A stretch of 64,000 nt of DNA from Hippopus hippopus (GCA_946811185.2 OX328107.1:15527565-15591564); one strand, 5' to 3'. Counted from the stretch's first letter, positions 35,680 through 45,360 are shown. Numbers and translations are program-made. The notes: generated by a model from the letters alone, not told the origin.

Positions 35680-36095
35680 GTACTACTCAAGATTAGCTGT
35701 TGTAAGTACTCATTGTCTGTGCATACTCATGGCTGTCCTGATTCATGTGACAATTCACTATAATATTGAAGGACTGGCAAGTAATTGTGATTGGTGATGG
35801 TCTGTAGCTCTTGAAGGTCAGGTCTCACAATTGCTCACCATCAATGACTGCTCACTGCCCATAGTATGTGATTGATTATAGTGATTGCTCACTGCCAATA
35901 CTAGTGAACTGTTGTCTCTGCACACCTTTGGTACTGCTCATGATTAGCTATTTTGATTGTGCACCGTCTTTGATTCTCAAGATGAGGTAATTTGTAATTT
36001 CCACCGTCTGTAATGTTTAAAGAGAGGTATCTGGATTGCTCATCATCTGTAGTTCTCATACTGAAGTTTGACAGTTGCCACAATCCATAGTGCTC
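35680..36095 (+). repeat. Minisatellite, part 2
   Basis: Eight or so diverged units: GTGATTGCTCACTGCC, GGTACTGCTCATGATTAGC, GGATTGCTCATCATCTGTAG. They match part 1 in motif order, implying a single array split by the 1.5 kb between. Confidence 0.55.
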
Positions 36096-36101
36096 AAGTT
36101 C

Positions 36102-36207
36102 AGGTAGCCTGGTAGCTCAGTTATGTATTTGGCTTGAAACCAAGGTGTCTCTAGTTTGAATCCCCTCCTTGGCCAATTTCTTTCTGAGGATTGATGATCC
36201 TTTCAAA
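36102..36207 (+). mobile_element. SINE family A 5' fragment
   Basis: tRNA-like head GGTAGCTCAGTTATGTATTT, B-box-like TAGTTTGAATCCCC and CCAATTTCTTTCTGAGGATT; the body after this point is lost. Confidence 0.65.
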
Positions 36208-36231
36208 TGATCCATTTAACTCTTAAATTAG

Positions 36232-36477
36232 CTACACTCTGGCAAAAGTGGGTTACATGTATCCCAGTGATGCCAAGAAAATTATATAATTGTGGATCCA
36301 TAAAATCCATTTTGTCTTAGATTGACTGAATCATGAGATAGAATGGTCCTTTGACATACAGAAAATTGACAGACAACGAAAAGTTTTGACTTAGGTCAGC
36401 CTGTGCGGTGTGCACAGGCTAACATGGGTCAAAACTTTCTGCAAATGCATTAAACCCCTTTTCACAGAGCAGGGCCC
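36232..36477 (-). mobile_element. AGCCATGC-type MITE, copy 3
   Basis: Left TIR eroded (ACACTCTGGCAAAAGTGGG), right TIR CCCCTTTTCACAGAGCAGGG. The internal palindrome GTCAGCCTGTGCGGTGTGC is near 36395. Same orientation as copy 1. Confidence 0.7.
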
Positions 36478-36758
36478 TAATGGACAAGTCTATGATTTTA
36501 TTGCCTGATAAAGGTAACATGCTTTAGATTATAGCAGGTTTCATGTCTGAAATAGGGGAAGGATTTTGATTTTCATGTCTCTGTGCCACATGATGCCAGT
36601 TTCATAAGATATGAAAGCTGTTGCCAGAGGGTTTATTGGACACTATATTGAATCATGTCAGTCTAAGATAAATCTTTTTGCTAGAGATAGAGCGGTTTTA
36701 TAAAGCATAAGATGATGAGATATCTTGTACTAGTGATGGATAGGTTTTTTTTGAGACA

Positions 36759-36985
36759 TTAACCCTTTTCCACACAATCCAGAGTTTTGACGACCCTTAG
36801 ATAGAAACCTTTTGAAAACACTGGGAAAAGGAGAAAATGCTGGTAACCAGCATTTTCTTCTTTTCCCACAATGTTTTCTGCCCTTCCCAAAACAGATTTT
36901 GATTTTTGAATCAATTTTATTTTGTCGTCTGCAAATGCTTTCAATTTGGACAAGTCTAAAATTTTGTTGTTTGGTAAAGAGTTAA
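36759..36985 (+). mobile_element. TTAA-MITE, back to back with the next copy
   Basis: TTAACCCTTTTCCACACAAT to TTTGGTAAAGAGTTAA. Right arm has CTTCTTTTCC where the left has GGAAAAGGAG, leaving a G-T pair: an apparent intermediate of the G:C to A:T change fixed in the copies at 36982 and 39042. Confidence 0.93.
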
Positions 36986-37198
36986 CTCTTAACCAAATGA
37001 CAAAGTTTTAGACTTGCCTAAATTGGAAGCATTCGCAAACAACAAAGTAATTGTGACTAAAAAACTGAAACTGAAGTAAACATTGTGGGAAAAGAAGAAA
37101 ATGCTGCTTACCAACATTTTCTTCTTTTTTCAAAATGTTTTCAAAAGCCTATCCTTCCTTAGAGTCGTTAAACCCAGGACTGTGTGGTAGAGGGTTAA
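36982..37198 (-). mobile_element. TTAA-MITE sharing a TTAA with its neighbour
   Basis: Shares TTAA 36982-36985 with the preceding copy and ends TGTGTGGTAGAGGGTTAA. Arms AAAAGAAGAAAATG and CATTTTCTTCTTTT carry the paired G:C to A:T change. Confidence 0.92.
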
Positions 37199-37490
37199 AT
37201 GAAGCACATCTACTGTTGCTTTTGCAGACAGTGTAGATCAAGATCAGACTGCCCAGAAGGTGCTGCAATAGTTCAAGGTTTCTCTTGATACTCTATGTGC
37301 TTGTTACCAATATATTGCTGTAAAGAACAAACTCAAGTTGTTTAGAAGGGACAGGAAAGGTAGTGTTGGACCAAGTGCCAAAATTCCTGATCTGCTGAAA
37401 CAAATTTGTCTAAAAACATCAAAATCTCAAGATTAGAGGTCTTTTTAGTGCTTTTAATTACAAGTTATCATTTATTTGGCAATTTAGTAT

Positions 37491-37686
37491 TTAACTCTTT
37501 CCCAAATGACAATATTTTAGATGGGTCCAATTTGAAAGCACTTGCAGAGGACAGCTTACATTTACATGGCACAAATGATGGGATTTGTACATATAAAAGT
37601 CTAGATAGTCTAGAAAACATTGTGGAAAAAGGAGAAAATGCTGGTTACCAGGGTTAAAACTTGGGATTGTGTGGTTAAAGAGTTAG
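37491..37686 (-). mobile_element. TTAA-MITE with a deleted right arm
   Basis: TTAACTCTTTCCCAAATGAC to TGTGTGGTTAAAGAGTTAG. CTGGTTACCAG is joined directly to GGTTAAAACTTGGG, removing the right arm and about 20 bp beyond it. Confidence 0.88.
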
Positions 37687-37698
37687 CAACAAAATATT

Positions 37699-37835
37699 TT
37701 AACCCTTTCCTAGATGATCACATGAAAAAAGCTGGTAAACAGCAGTTTCTCCTTTTTCCAACATATTTTCAATAGTCTTTTTCCATAGGGTTGTTAAATT
37801 TTTTTGGGGATTTTTTTTTTTTATGAAGGGTTATG
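37699..37835 (-). mobile_element. TTAA-MITE, left part replaced
   Basis: Starts TTAACCCTTTCCTAGATG. The remaining body is the second half of a copy: CTGGTAAACAGCAGTTTCTC, CTTTTTCCATAGGGTTG and ATGAAGGGTTA. Possibly a rearranged same-ended copy. Confidence 0.6.
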
Positions 37836-37920
37836 TAAAAATGCTAACTAGTGGCATAGCCTAAGTGGTGAAACTATGCATGTATACTATGATCAAGGCC
37901 TTTTAGAGTGTCTCAGGTCA

Positions 37921-38138
37921 CCAGTTTACCAGATGACAAAGTTTTAGCCTTGTCTGAATTGAAAGCATTTGTAGACGACAAATATTTCTTACATCATGAA
38001 TTTTTTTTTTTTGATAGAAAACATTGTGGAAAAAGGAGAAAATGCTAGCTACTAGCATATTCTCCTTTTCCCACAATGTTTTCAAAAGGCTTCTCCCTCA
38101 GGATAGTTAAAAGTTGGGATTGTGTGGTAAAGGGTTGA
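37921..38138 (-). mobile_element. TTAA-MITE, covarying pair at the hairpin tip
   Basis: AGTTTACCAGATGACAAAG to TGTGTGGTAAAGGGTTG. The tip reads ATGCTAGCTACTAGCAT in place of ATGCTGGTTACCAGCAT: a G:C pair has become A:T on both arms. Confidence 0.9.
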
Positions 38139-38339
38139 AAAAGTACAAAGGAACTTCATTCTCTAAGTGCCTTGGTTACCAAGCTGTATGTATCACACTG
38201 CTGGTTTCAATTTTACTAGTTGATCGAGGCTGGGTATTTTAAACTTTAAACAGAAAACTTAGGATTCATTTTAATCTTCAAGTATATACAGATCAGATTC
38301 AATATTTTAATGGTTTTTTAACCTAGGATTCTTAAATCT

Positions 38340-38552
38340 TTCCAGACAACAAAGTAGACTTGTCTAAATGAAATCATTTCCAGACAACAATTTAGATGTG
38401 GCTTAAGTGATGGATTTTGTCTTTGGGTAGAAAACATTGGGGGAATAGGAGAAAATGCTGGTGACCAGCATCTTTTGCTTGCCCAAATATGTTTTCAGAA
38501 TCTTTCCTACCCAGGGTTGTTAAAACAGTATTGTTCTGTGTAGGGTTAACTG
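38340..38552 (-). mobile_element. TTAA-MITE, diverged
   Basis: TTAAATCTTTCCAGACAAC to GTGTAGGGTTAA. The left arm keeps AGAAAATGCTGGTGACCAGC; the right arm is scrambled (ATCTTTTGCTTGCCC). Confidence 0.82.
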
Positions 38553-38667
38553 CTTCAGGACCTTTTTATGGAGTATGCCATTATGGACGGTTCTCCTCTT
38601 TACCTTCTCATTCAAATTTTCAAGTTTATTCATAGGGAATCAATCGTAATTGAAAATTTTATATGTA

Positions 38668-38765
38668 CATGCATGGAAACACATTGTTGCTAGAGGAGAA
38701 ATTGTTCATTACAAGCAATATCTCTTGTTGCCACAGTGATTTCAAAAGAGGTCCGCAGTGTTATT
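38668..38765. repeat. Variant hairpin related to the TTAA-MITE
   Basis: Same layout, different stem: ACACATTGTTGCTAGAGGAG, GAAATTGTTCATTACAAGC, then AATATCTCTTGTTGCC. Similar CTTGTTACAAG-centred pieces lie near 7385, 18610 and 45400, hinting at a sister subfamily. Confidence 0.45.
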
Positions 38766-39041
38766 CTTAAAAAAAACCTCTGTAGCAGAGGTAGCCAAGT
38801 GTTTATGAAGAAATAGTGAAGTGTTATGATAATAGATAAAAGTGTAGTGCTTAGAACTGGTAACATGTTGTGATATTTATATCTCTTATATATTTACTGA
38901 CTGCAACTAGTAAAACCATGATGTTGTGTGTGTTTGTGTCATCCCCTGTGAAATTGTAAAATTAGGGAAAATGTAGTTGTTTACAAAAGTAAATTGGAAT
39001 TTGCAGTATAATGAATTATAGAACTGAGAACTAGTCCTTAT

Positions 39042-39260
39042 ATGTTTACCACACAATCCTGAGTTTTAATGACACTAAAGAAGGAAGCTTTTGAAAACAT
39101 TGTGGGAAAAGAAGAAAATGCTGGTAACCAGCATTTTCTTCTTTTCCCACAATGCTTTCTACTCTTCCTAAAATAAATTTGAAATCTGGCATCACATTTA
39201 TTTTGTCATCTGCAAATGCTTTCAAATTGTCCACAATTTTGTCGTCTGGTAAAGAATTAA
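39042..39260 (+). mobile_element. TTAA-MITE with a covarying arm pair
   Basis: Left border ATGTTTACCACACAATCC (TTAACC lost), right TCTGGTAAAGAATTAA. Arms AAAAGAAGAAAATGC and GCATTTTCTTCTTTT show the paired G:C to A:T change. Confidence 0.92.
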
Positions 39261-39767
39261 CTCTCTACCAGGTAACAGATCTTGTAGAGCAAGGATCAAA
39301 CTGCAAGTTCTTTGCTATACTGATCTTGATTTTCACCATTGGCAAAAGCAGCTAAAATTGTAATAAGAACTTTACAAAAACAGTTTTAAAAGAAAAGCAG
39401 TACAGACCAGGGAAATCATTATGGGATGAATGTTATGAAATTGGGACAATGTGAATCATGATTCCTAAATACTTTGCTGTGTGAGAAACTTAGTCATGGT
39501 AAATTTTGTGTGAAGTAAAGAAAATGAGGGGTGTTTTGTGGCTCTGCTTGACGGCAGGATCTGAAAGGTAAACTTGATTGTCATCTAGATCTAGAACTGG
39601 ATGAAATTGATCAAAATGTTACCACAGTGATTGAGGAAAGTTAACAAAATGCCACCCTATGTTTATACACACAATAATTATACTTGTAGTAGCTCAAGAA
39701 CTGCTCTTACATTGGATCTACCAGTGGAATATGGTAAGTGGATATTTCTCACAATCTCACAAACCTA

Positions 39768-39786
39768 TTGGGGGGGGGGGGGGGGT
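39768..39786 (+). repeat. Poly-G tract
   Basis: A run of about 17 G follows AACCTATT. It is the longest G run in the window. Assembly length is uncertain in such runs. Confidence 0.8.
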
Positions 39787-40292
39787 TGAAAGAAGGCTGG
39801 CTGTCTTTTACTGACTAGGTTATACTCAATAAAGGCCAAATGTAATCAAAGCAGGTGTTTAAATGCATTTGAATTTATATCATACCATTTAAAAGTATAG
39901 AAATTACTGTGAAGATGACAATCTGTCATTGTACGGTCAGTCCAAGTGTTAGTCGCTGACAGAGAAATTAATTTCAAAACTAGGTTAAAACCTGCCAGAT
40001 AGCTGTGTCTTTTGTTTACTTTTTGCCTGATTTTATGGGCCGACCACACGATAACAAATTGTCATCTCCACAATATTTTCCATACTTTCAAATGGTATTA
40101 TTTAAATTTAAATGTATTATAACACCTACTTTGATATTTTGGCCTTTACTGGGCCTATAATTATTTCTATACTGAGTTCCAAAGCCATTGATTGGTTGAT
40201 TGGCTGAAATTTTCTGTTTTGGCCAGTCAAACAAGTTACGGTAATCTTAGACATTAGAATTAGAACTATATTTTCAGTGGTTGATGAATTTG

Positions 40293-40553
40293 AGCTATGC
40301 TCTGCGAAAAGGGGGCTTAATGCATCTGCAAGAAAATATCAACTCAGTTCAGCCTCCACAATCTGCCAAGGCTGACCTGAGCCAAAAGATTTAGCTCTCG
40401 GTCAATTTTCTGCAAGCCCATGGACCAGTTTACCTCATGATTCAGTTGGTTTTTTTTAGACAAAATGGACTTTATGGATCCATAATTATGTGATGACTTT
40501 CTTGGTATTGCATCATGGAGATACATTAAGCCTTCTTTTGCCAGAGCATGGTT
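40293..40553 (+). mobile_element. AGCCATGC-type MITE, copy 4
   Basis: AGCTATGCTCTGCGAAAAG then GGGGCTTAATGCATC at the left; right end TTTTGCCAGAGCATGGTTC. TTCAGCCTCC/GGCTGACCTG marks the decayed inner palindrome. Same orientation as copy 2. Confidence 0.75.
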
Positions 40554-40621
40554 CTGTAGCTGCTGACTTTACCTGTCAGGTACTGAGAATGCCAGAGGAA
40601 ATGTTACAAATAATATAAATT

Positions 40622-40812
40622 CTTAACGAAAACATTGACAATCCCGATTTCTTACAACCCTGATGAAGAAGCCACTTGAAAACATTATGTGGAAAGGAGA
40701 AAATGGTGGTTACCGGCATTTTCTCCTTTTCTTACATTGGATTCTACCGTTTCAGCTTTCAAAGATGAATTCCATCATTTCTGCCACTTCGAACTTGTTG
40801 TTTGCAATGCTT
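40622..40812 (+). mobile_element. TTAA-MITE, truncated
   Basis: TTAACGAAAACATTGACAAT replaces the normal start. ACAACCCTGATGAAGAAGCC, GGTGGTTACCGGCATTTTC and CCATCATTTCTGCCAC confirm the family. The right end stops at GATATAGTTGATAAC. Confidence 0.75.
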
Positions 40813-40825
40813 TTGATATAGTTGA

Positions 40826-41240
40826 TAACTGTTGACTCTTCCAATTTTACAATGTATCTGCAGACAACAGAGTCAAAATTGGCTCAAATGAGCGGTGATT
40901 CTCTTTGAAAAACATGATGGGAGAGGGGGAATATGCTGTCTACCAGCACTTTCTTCTTTTCCCAAAATATTTTTAACCCTTAGGTTGCTAAGTGCTACTC
41001 ACTGACCTTTTGCAGATAGCGTAGATCAAGATCAGACTGCACAGAATGTGCAGTCTGATCTTTGATCGACACTGTCCGACTTGGAGATATTCTTTCCCAC
41101 CCAAAATTACCTTATATAATAGCAAACTTTGGGTTTTTACTATCGACCCTAAAGTTTCATTTCTTGTATTTAGCAGGATAAGGGTTAAAGCGTTCTTCTT
41201 CAGGGTCATTAAAACTCAGGACTGTGCGGTAAAGAATTAA
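40826..41240 (-). mobile_element. TTAA-MITE split by a different TTAA element
   Basis: Left part (GTTGACTCTTCCAATTTT, GCAGACAACAGAGTC, hairpin GCTGTCTACCAGCACTTTC) to 40972. Right part from 41189 (AGCGTTCTTCTTCAGGGTC, GTGCGGTAAAGAATTAA). Confidence 0.82.
40977..41184 (+). mobile_element. Second TTAA-flanked MITE, GATCAGACTG hairpin
   Basis: Flanked by TTAA at 40973-40976 and 41185-41188. Ends CCCTTAGGTTGCTAAGTGC and GTATTTAGCAGGATAAGGG are imperfect inverted repeats (15 of 19 positions). It contains a perfect palindrome GATCAGACTGCACA/TGTGCAGTCTGATC at 41030-41061. It sits inside a TTAA-MITE. Diverged relatives occur at 58414-58610 and probably 59216-59400; palindrome-only pieces are listed under findings. 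Confidence 0.85.
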
Positions 41241-42044
41241 TTTAGGACCACAGAAATTGAAGTTTAAAGAAAAGTAAAACACTGGTAAAATAGAAAAAAA
41301 AAAGCTTAGGTACAACAGAATAATACCACAAGCAATATGGCACACATCAGTCAGATTTAGACATTCGTAACAGCTGTTTTCATAAGAAAAATTGATTTTA
41401 GGCCGATTTTCTGCTTCTTAAAAGTTCATGATATTTACAAGTCTGTTCATATAAGACCTTGTACTGCATTTACCAATTAACGCTTTTATATACTACTGAA
41501 ATTTAGATTTAGAAGGTAGTACAAACTCTGATTGGTTAAACAAATGGTTTGGTTCAGCTAATCAGAAATTTTGTTCCTTGAAATCTATACAGTTCTTAAG
41601 AATAAAAGTGCAATTCAGAATAGTTGATGAATTCAACCTTTAGGTTAGAATTATGCAGTGTATAGCTTAATTCAGTCATGAGGAAGAATATTTAACGAGT
41701 TGACCAGTGCTTAACAGAGTACTTACATGTTTTATCATTTAATGAACACAAAAATAATTAGCACTGTTGTTGCTAAACATTGTAGGCAAAGGTTAACCCT
41801 TTACCACACAATGCCGACTTTTATCGACCTTAAAGGGCAAATCAACAAGTTTCAGATATGGTTAATTTTCAAATCTACACTTTTCAAATGGTAACCTGGT
41901 AATGTTATAATTAGAAAAAAAATTTAGTAGAAGTACTTTTTTTCAATTCATATTTTTGCTTATTAATTTTTATTGCAACGCTTACCTCCCTTACTTATTA
42001 TTGCATCCCTTGATTTGTGATGTCATAGGAGCGTTTGTTTCGAT

Positions 42045-42155
42045 ATGGACGTTGTTTACGATAGTGAACTGAGCAATATTGAAGACGAAAAAATAGACGA
42101 TTCTGGGCAGGAAAGGCCGTACATGTATGAGCCAATTTTTAAAGAAACTTATTAA
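42045..42155 (+). pseudogene. Short acidic ORF, possibly P2X7-like N-terminus
   Basis: 36 codons starting MDVVYDSELSNIEDEK and reaching RPYMYEPIFKETY before a stop. From 42188, in another frame, NDENDDVVPDVFEQRFEYRT continues the same acidic character, so a frameshift is likely. An acidic start followed by PYxxEP is typical of invertebrate proteins annotated as P2X purinoceptor 7-like (C-terminal zinc-binding domain, often linked to transposons). The Cys-rich diagnostic part is not present here. The start lies 20-30 bp after a GTGATGTCATAGG motif near the element's left end. Confidence 0.35.
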
Positions 42156-43128
42156 AATGATGAGATAAAAGTAACATTTCGCCCACTAATGACGAAAATG
42201 ACGATGTTGTGCCGGATGTTTTTGAACAACGTTTTGAGTATCGCACACTATTGAAATATGTCTATTACGGGGCGAACATTGCTTACAGAAATATTATTCT
42301 GTACATGATAATATTAAGTGTATGGCATAAACTTTGTTTCATGTGAAGCATTTTCAGTAGATAAATGGGCGGAATTAAACAAAAAAAAAAAGGTCGGTTT
42401 CAAGACAGTTCCACGACACTTTTGAAGACATTTCCCCGACACTTTAGTTTCATGTCAAATAACCTTTTTCTTGACTTTTACTATTGATAACCGTGAGATG
42501 TTAGTTCTAACTATTTGTTGATGGGTCCTTGTTGATATTTGTACCTTGTAAAGAATTCTGTAAACATTGACGGGTACAAATTTATTCTCTCATGGGTGAA
42601 GGGTTACACAATAAATCATGATTTTCATGAGAATAAGAATATTTTGAAATGCTGTTAACCAGCATGAAATTTGATAAAAGAATATGTTCCGAGATTATTA
42701 AGACTTAATTCTCAAAATTATTTTGAAAATTATTTTAGTTGTATTTCTTACCATACAAAAATACATGAACATCAGAGAGAGGGAGAGGGGATCTACCTGT
42801 GTGAAATACTCTTTTTGCTGTTTACCTTGTACACATGATCCATTCAATGCAAAAATGTATGGCTATGTTCCATATAGAGCTTCTCTGTGAAAGTCTTAAA
42901 CTCTGAATTGTAAGCCGTGGGAAAGGATAGTGTAAATTAGTTCAGTTCTTGTTTGTCTTATGCAGATTGTTTCAATTTGGGTAAGTCTCAAATTGGTCTA
43001 CTAGGGACTGAGCAGTTAATACTGACATTCCGGTCAAATTGCAGTATAGACGACTTCAGATTCATTGTAAAAACATAGAAAGAGCTGGTAACTATCAGTT
43101 GGTCCTTTATCCACAATATTTTCTATTT

Positions 43129-43362
43129 TTAACTCTTTACCAAACGACAAAATATTAAACAGGTTCAAATTGAAATCATTTGCAGACGACAAAATAGAGT
43201 CACATATTTCAAAAACTGAAATTTGTTTCCAGCAGAGTAGAAAACATTGTGGTAAAAGGAGAAAATGCTGGTTACCAGCATTATCTCCTTTTCCTACAAT
43301 ATTTTTAAAAGTCTTCTGTCTTCAGGGTCGTAAAAACTAGGGATTGATTGGTAAAGGGTTAA
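43129..43362 (-). mobile_element. TTAA-MITE inside the THAP element
   Basis: TTAACTCTTTACCAAACG to ATTGGTAAAGGGTTAA, both TTAA exact. It landed in a still older copy: CCACAATATTTTCTATT just upstream is an outer right arm. Confidence 0.93.
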
Positions 43363-43470
43363 ATATAAATCCCACACATTGGGCAGCAGTTCTGGTTTAG
43401 TTCCCAGGAAGCAGTATCCGAAGAGATTAGTACCAGTTGTATGAACTTGTTTCTCAAGAGATGTGGGCTT

Positions 43471-43509
43471 ATAGCTTAATTAAATCATGAGGAAGAATAT
43501 TTAACGAGT
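43471..43509 (+). repeat. Short dispersed duplicate of 41663-41700
   Basis: TAGCTTAATTAAATCATGAG followed by GAAGAATATTTAACGAGT, nearly identical to DNA just outside the 3.3 kb element at 41663-41700. Identity of the repeat is unknown. Confidence 0.6.
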
Positions 43510-43517
43510 ATTTAACA

Positions 43518-43565
43518 GACAAAAGCCTACTGGGACAAAAGCCCACTAGGACAAAAGCCCACTGG
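43518..43565 (+). repeat. Three 16 bp tandem units
   Basis: GACAAAAGCCYACTRG three times in a row, with only single-base differences. Confidence 0.85.
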
Positions 43566-43577
43566 ACATGTTTAAAT

Positions 43578-43797
43578 TGTTACCAAAGGTCAAATTTATT
43601 GACTCAACTGAATTGAAAGCCTTTGGAGTCAACAAATTAAATTTTACTCACATGTTTGGACTTGTCTTTGATAGGGTAAAAAACATTGTAGAAAAAAGAG
43701 AAATACTGGTTACCAGCATTTTCTCCTTTTCCTACAATGTTTTCAAAAGTTTTTTCTTTCTTCACCAGGGTCGTTAAAACAAAGGATTTTTATTAGT
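43578..43797 (-). mobile_element. TTAA-MITE inside the THAP element
   Basis: TTGTTACCAAAGGTCAAAT to AACAAAGGATTTTTATTAG. Outer arm pair TGTAG left and CTACA right is a covarying G:C to A:T change; other left-arm positions are unpaired (AAAAAAGAG). Confidence 0.85.
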
Positions 43798-44102
43798 AGC
43801 CTGTCTAGAAGACATAATATGGATAGGAACAAGGAAATATCCACAAATCAAAATCATAAAGATACAAGCCAAAATTTGTTCAAAATGCATGTAAGTTGTC
43901 AAATCATTTTTAAGAGTAAAATGTCAAAGAGAGGTAGGTGTATGGAATAAAAGCTGTAACATGGGTTTACTGTCACAAACAAACATTACAGTGTAAAGGG
44001 GTGAGATATGCAAATGTTATGTAACCATTTCCTGTATTGTTTCAACTGGTTGGTGATGGATTAACATTTATGACCAAGACTAGGGGTAGCCAGATACTGA
44101 CT

Positions 44103-44395
44103 TCACCCTTTACCATACAAACCCTAGATCTAGTTTCCAATACCCAAAGAAAGAGTGTTTGAAAAACAGTGTGGGAAGAAAATGATGTTTTTCTGTTTAA
44201 AGAATGATTATTATCCCTTGAAAGTTTACATCATTTGAACAATGTCGACTTTGTTATTTGCAAAATTAATGTTATGAATTTGGATGAATCTATAATTTTG
44301 TTAAATGTTGAAAACATTTGGAAAATGGAGAAAATGGCAGCAATTTCTCCTTTTTCCCAAGTGAAGCGATAATGTAGAAAAGGGTAAAATAGTAG
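44103..44395 (+). mobile_element. Degenerate TTAA-MITE and extra hairpin
   Basis: TTCACCCTTTACCATACAAA, CATCATTTGAACAATG, TTTGGATGAATCTATAATTT to 44311. A second hairpin remnant (GGAAAATGGAGAAAATGGC, CAATTTCTCCTTTTTCCC) follows at once, so two copies are fused. Confidence 0.65.
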
Positions 44396-44439
44396 GAATA
44401 ACAATTCATGTATTCCAATTTCAAGAAAAAAAAAATTAC

Positions 44440-44820
44440 CTACTTCATGTTGGATTTTCTTTCTGGAAATTGCTGTTGTGGAATGTCTGTCTTTCGGAGT
44501 TTCGGTTTAAGGCCTATTCCCTTTCGACTCTGAGTTTCGAATAATGTCTGCACAGCGTCAGGTTTTAACCGCAACCTAAAATTCCTATAACCAACTTCTT
44601 TTTCGAGTTTTGGACTTATTAAAAACTGACTGTCATCGAAGTATTTCAGACACAATTTCGAATGAACCGATGGCAAAAAATCCGTCGCTTCTGTCCGGCC
44701 CCGGTTTAAACGTTTCAAAATCCATAGTTTCCTCCTTTTTAATTCCTTCGGAAATTTGAACGTACTAATTCTATGAGTTCCCGAATCGACGTTGCAGCCA
44801 TAGGCTGCACAATTTACCAT
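44440..44820 (-). pseudogene. THAP-domain protein, broken zinc site
   Basis: 126 codons. Residues 1-90 are a THAP domain, a DNA-binding zinc finger found in P and Kolobok-type transposases and in host THAP proteins. Visible are the start MVNCAAYGC (Cys4, Cys9), FKFPKELKRRKLW (Trp33), Cys57, and the closing LKPDAVQTLF, the AVPTxF box of the family. The fourth zinc ligand should be His60 in CxxHF, but the sequence reads CLKYF, with Tyr60, so zinc binding is probably lost. After residue 100 the tail is basic and stops at 44440. No DDE domain follows, and the downstream DNA is MITE-filled. Its position in a TTAA-flanked transposon makes it transposase-derived rather than a host gene. Confidence 0.85.
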
Positions 44821-44920
44821 TTTTTCGGCTCAATTCTCAGTTAACACTCAGATATCTGCATACAATCATCCGCGTTCCTACTTAATTTCTACTGACGGTA
44901 TACACAAACTGACTCGACAA

Positions 44921-44928
44921 TGACGTCA
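44921..44928. promoter_or_regulatory. CRE-like palindrome TGACGTCA
   Basis: Perfect TGACGTCA about 100 bp upstream of the THAP start codon, within the transposon's subterminal DNA. CREB/ATF proteins bind this site. An identical 8-mer sits near the left end of the other AGGG element (56947). Confidence 0.45.
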
Positions 44929-45360
44929 CACATGCACAGGAGATAAGCGAATCGGGGGAAGTAAGCCATGTACCATTTTTAGGGCAGTGTATCAGCGTGA
45001 CAATTCGGCCGTGGTTTATGGCATGTTACAGGATGGTATTTATGAAAAATGGCGGATAAATGTTTAACTGACATCATTTGCAGCTGATTAAAGGAAAAAA
45101 ACAGACTGGTCAAAATATTTTAGGATTTGCCCTTTAAAAAAAGAAGAAGCCTTTTGACAGCATAGTGGGAAACGGAGAAAATGCTGGTAGCCAGCATTTT
45201 CTCGAATTCCCACAATGTTTTCTACCCTTTTCAAAACAAATTTCAAATTTTGAGTTGCACTGATTATGTCATCTGCAAGGGCTATTAAATTGGACTAGTC
45301 CACTATTTTGTTGTGTGGAACTTGGATTAAATCATTGAATGTATATACCAGTACACATTT

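Larger units (their letters stand above)
41834..45133 (-). mobile_element. TTAA-flanked AGGG-ended DNA transposon with THAP ORF
   Basis: 3300 bp. The exact ends are AGGGCAAATC and GATTTGCCCT, flanked by TTAA at 41830-41833 and 45134-45137. The THAP ORF starts 313 bp inside the right end and runs inward. A short acidic ORF starts 211 bp inside the left end and faces it. The centre holds at least three TTAA-MITE copies and no recognisable DDE domain, so the element is internally decayed. TTAA target plus THAP protein is the combination I associate with Kolobok elements; P elements have THAP but an 8 bp target. The superfamily call is an inference. Confidence 0.75.
41793..45330 (+). mobile_element. 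Outer TTAA-MITE split by a 3.3 kb element
   Basis: Left part 41793-41833 (TTAACCCTTTACCACACAAT, CTTTTATCGACC). Right part 45134-45330 (AAGAAGAAGCCTTTTGACAG, hairpin GCTGGTAGCCAGC, TTGTTGTGTGGAAC, GGATTAA). Removing the insert leaves a continuous MITE, so the insert borders can be set to the base. Confidence 0.88.

Noticed and set aside
44440..44820. Host THAP transcription factor gene
   Set aside because: It lies inside exact TTAA-flanked transposon borders and lacks the zinc-binding His.
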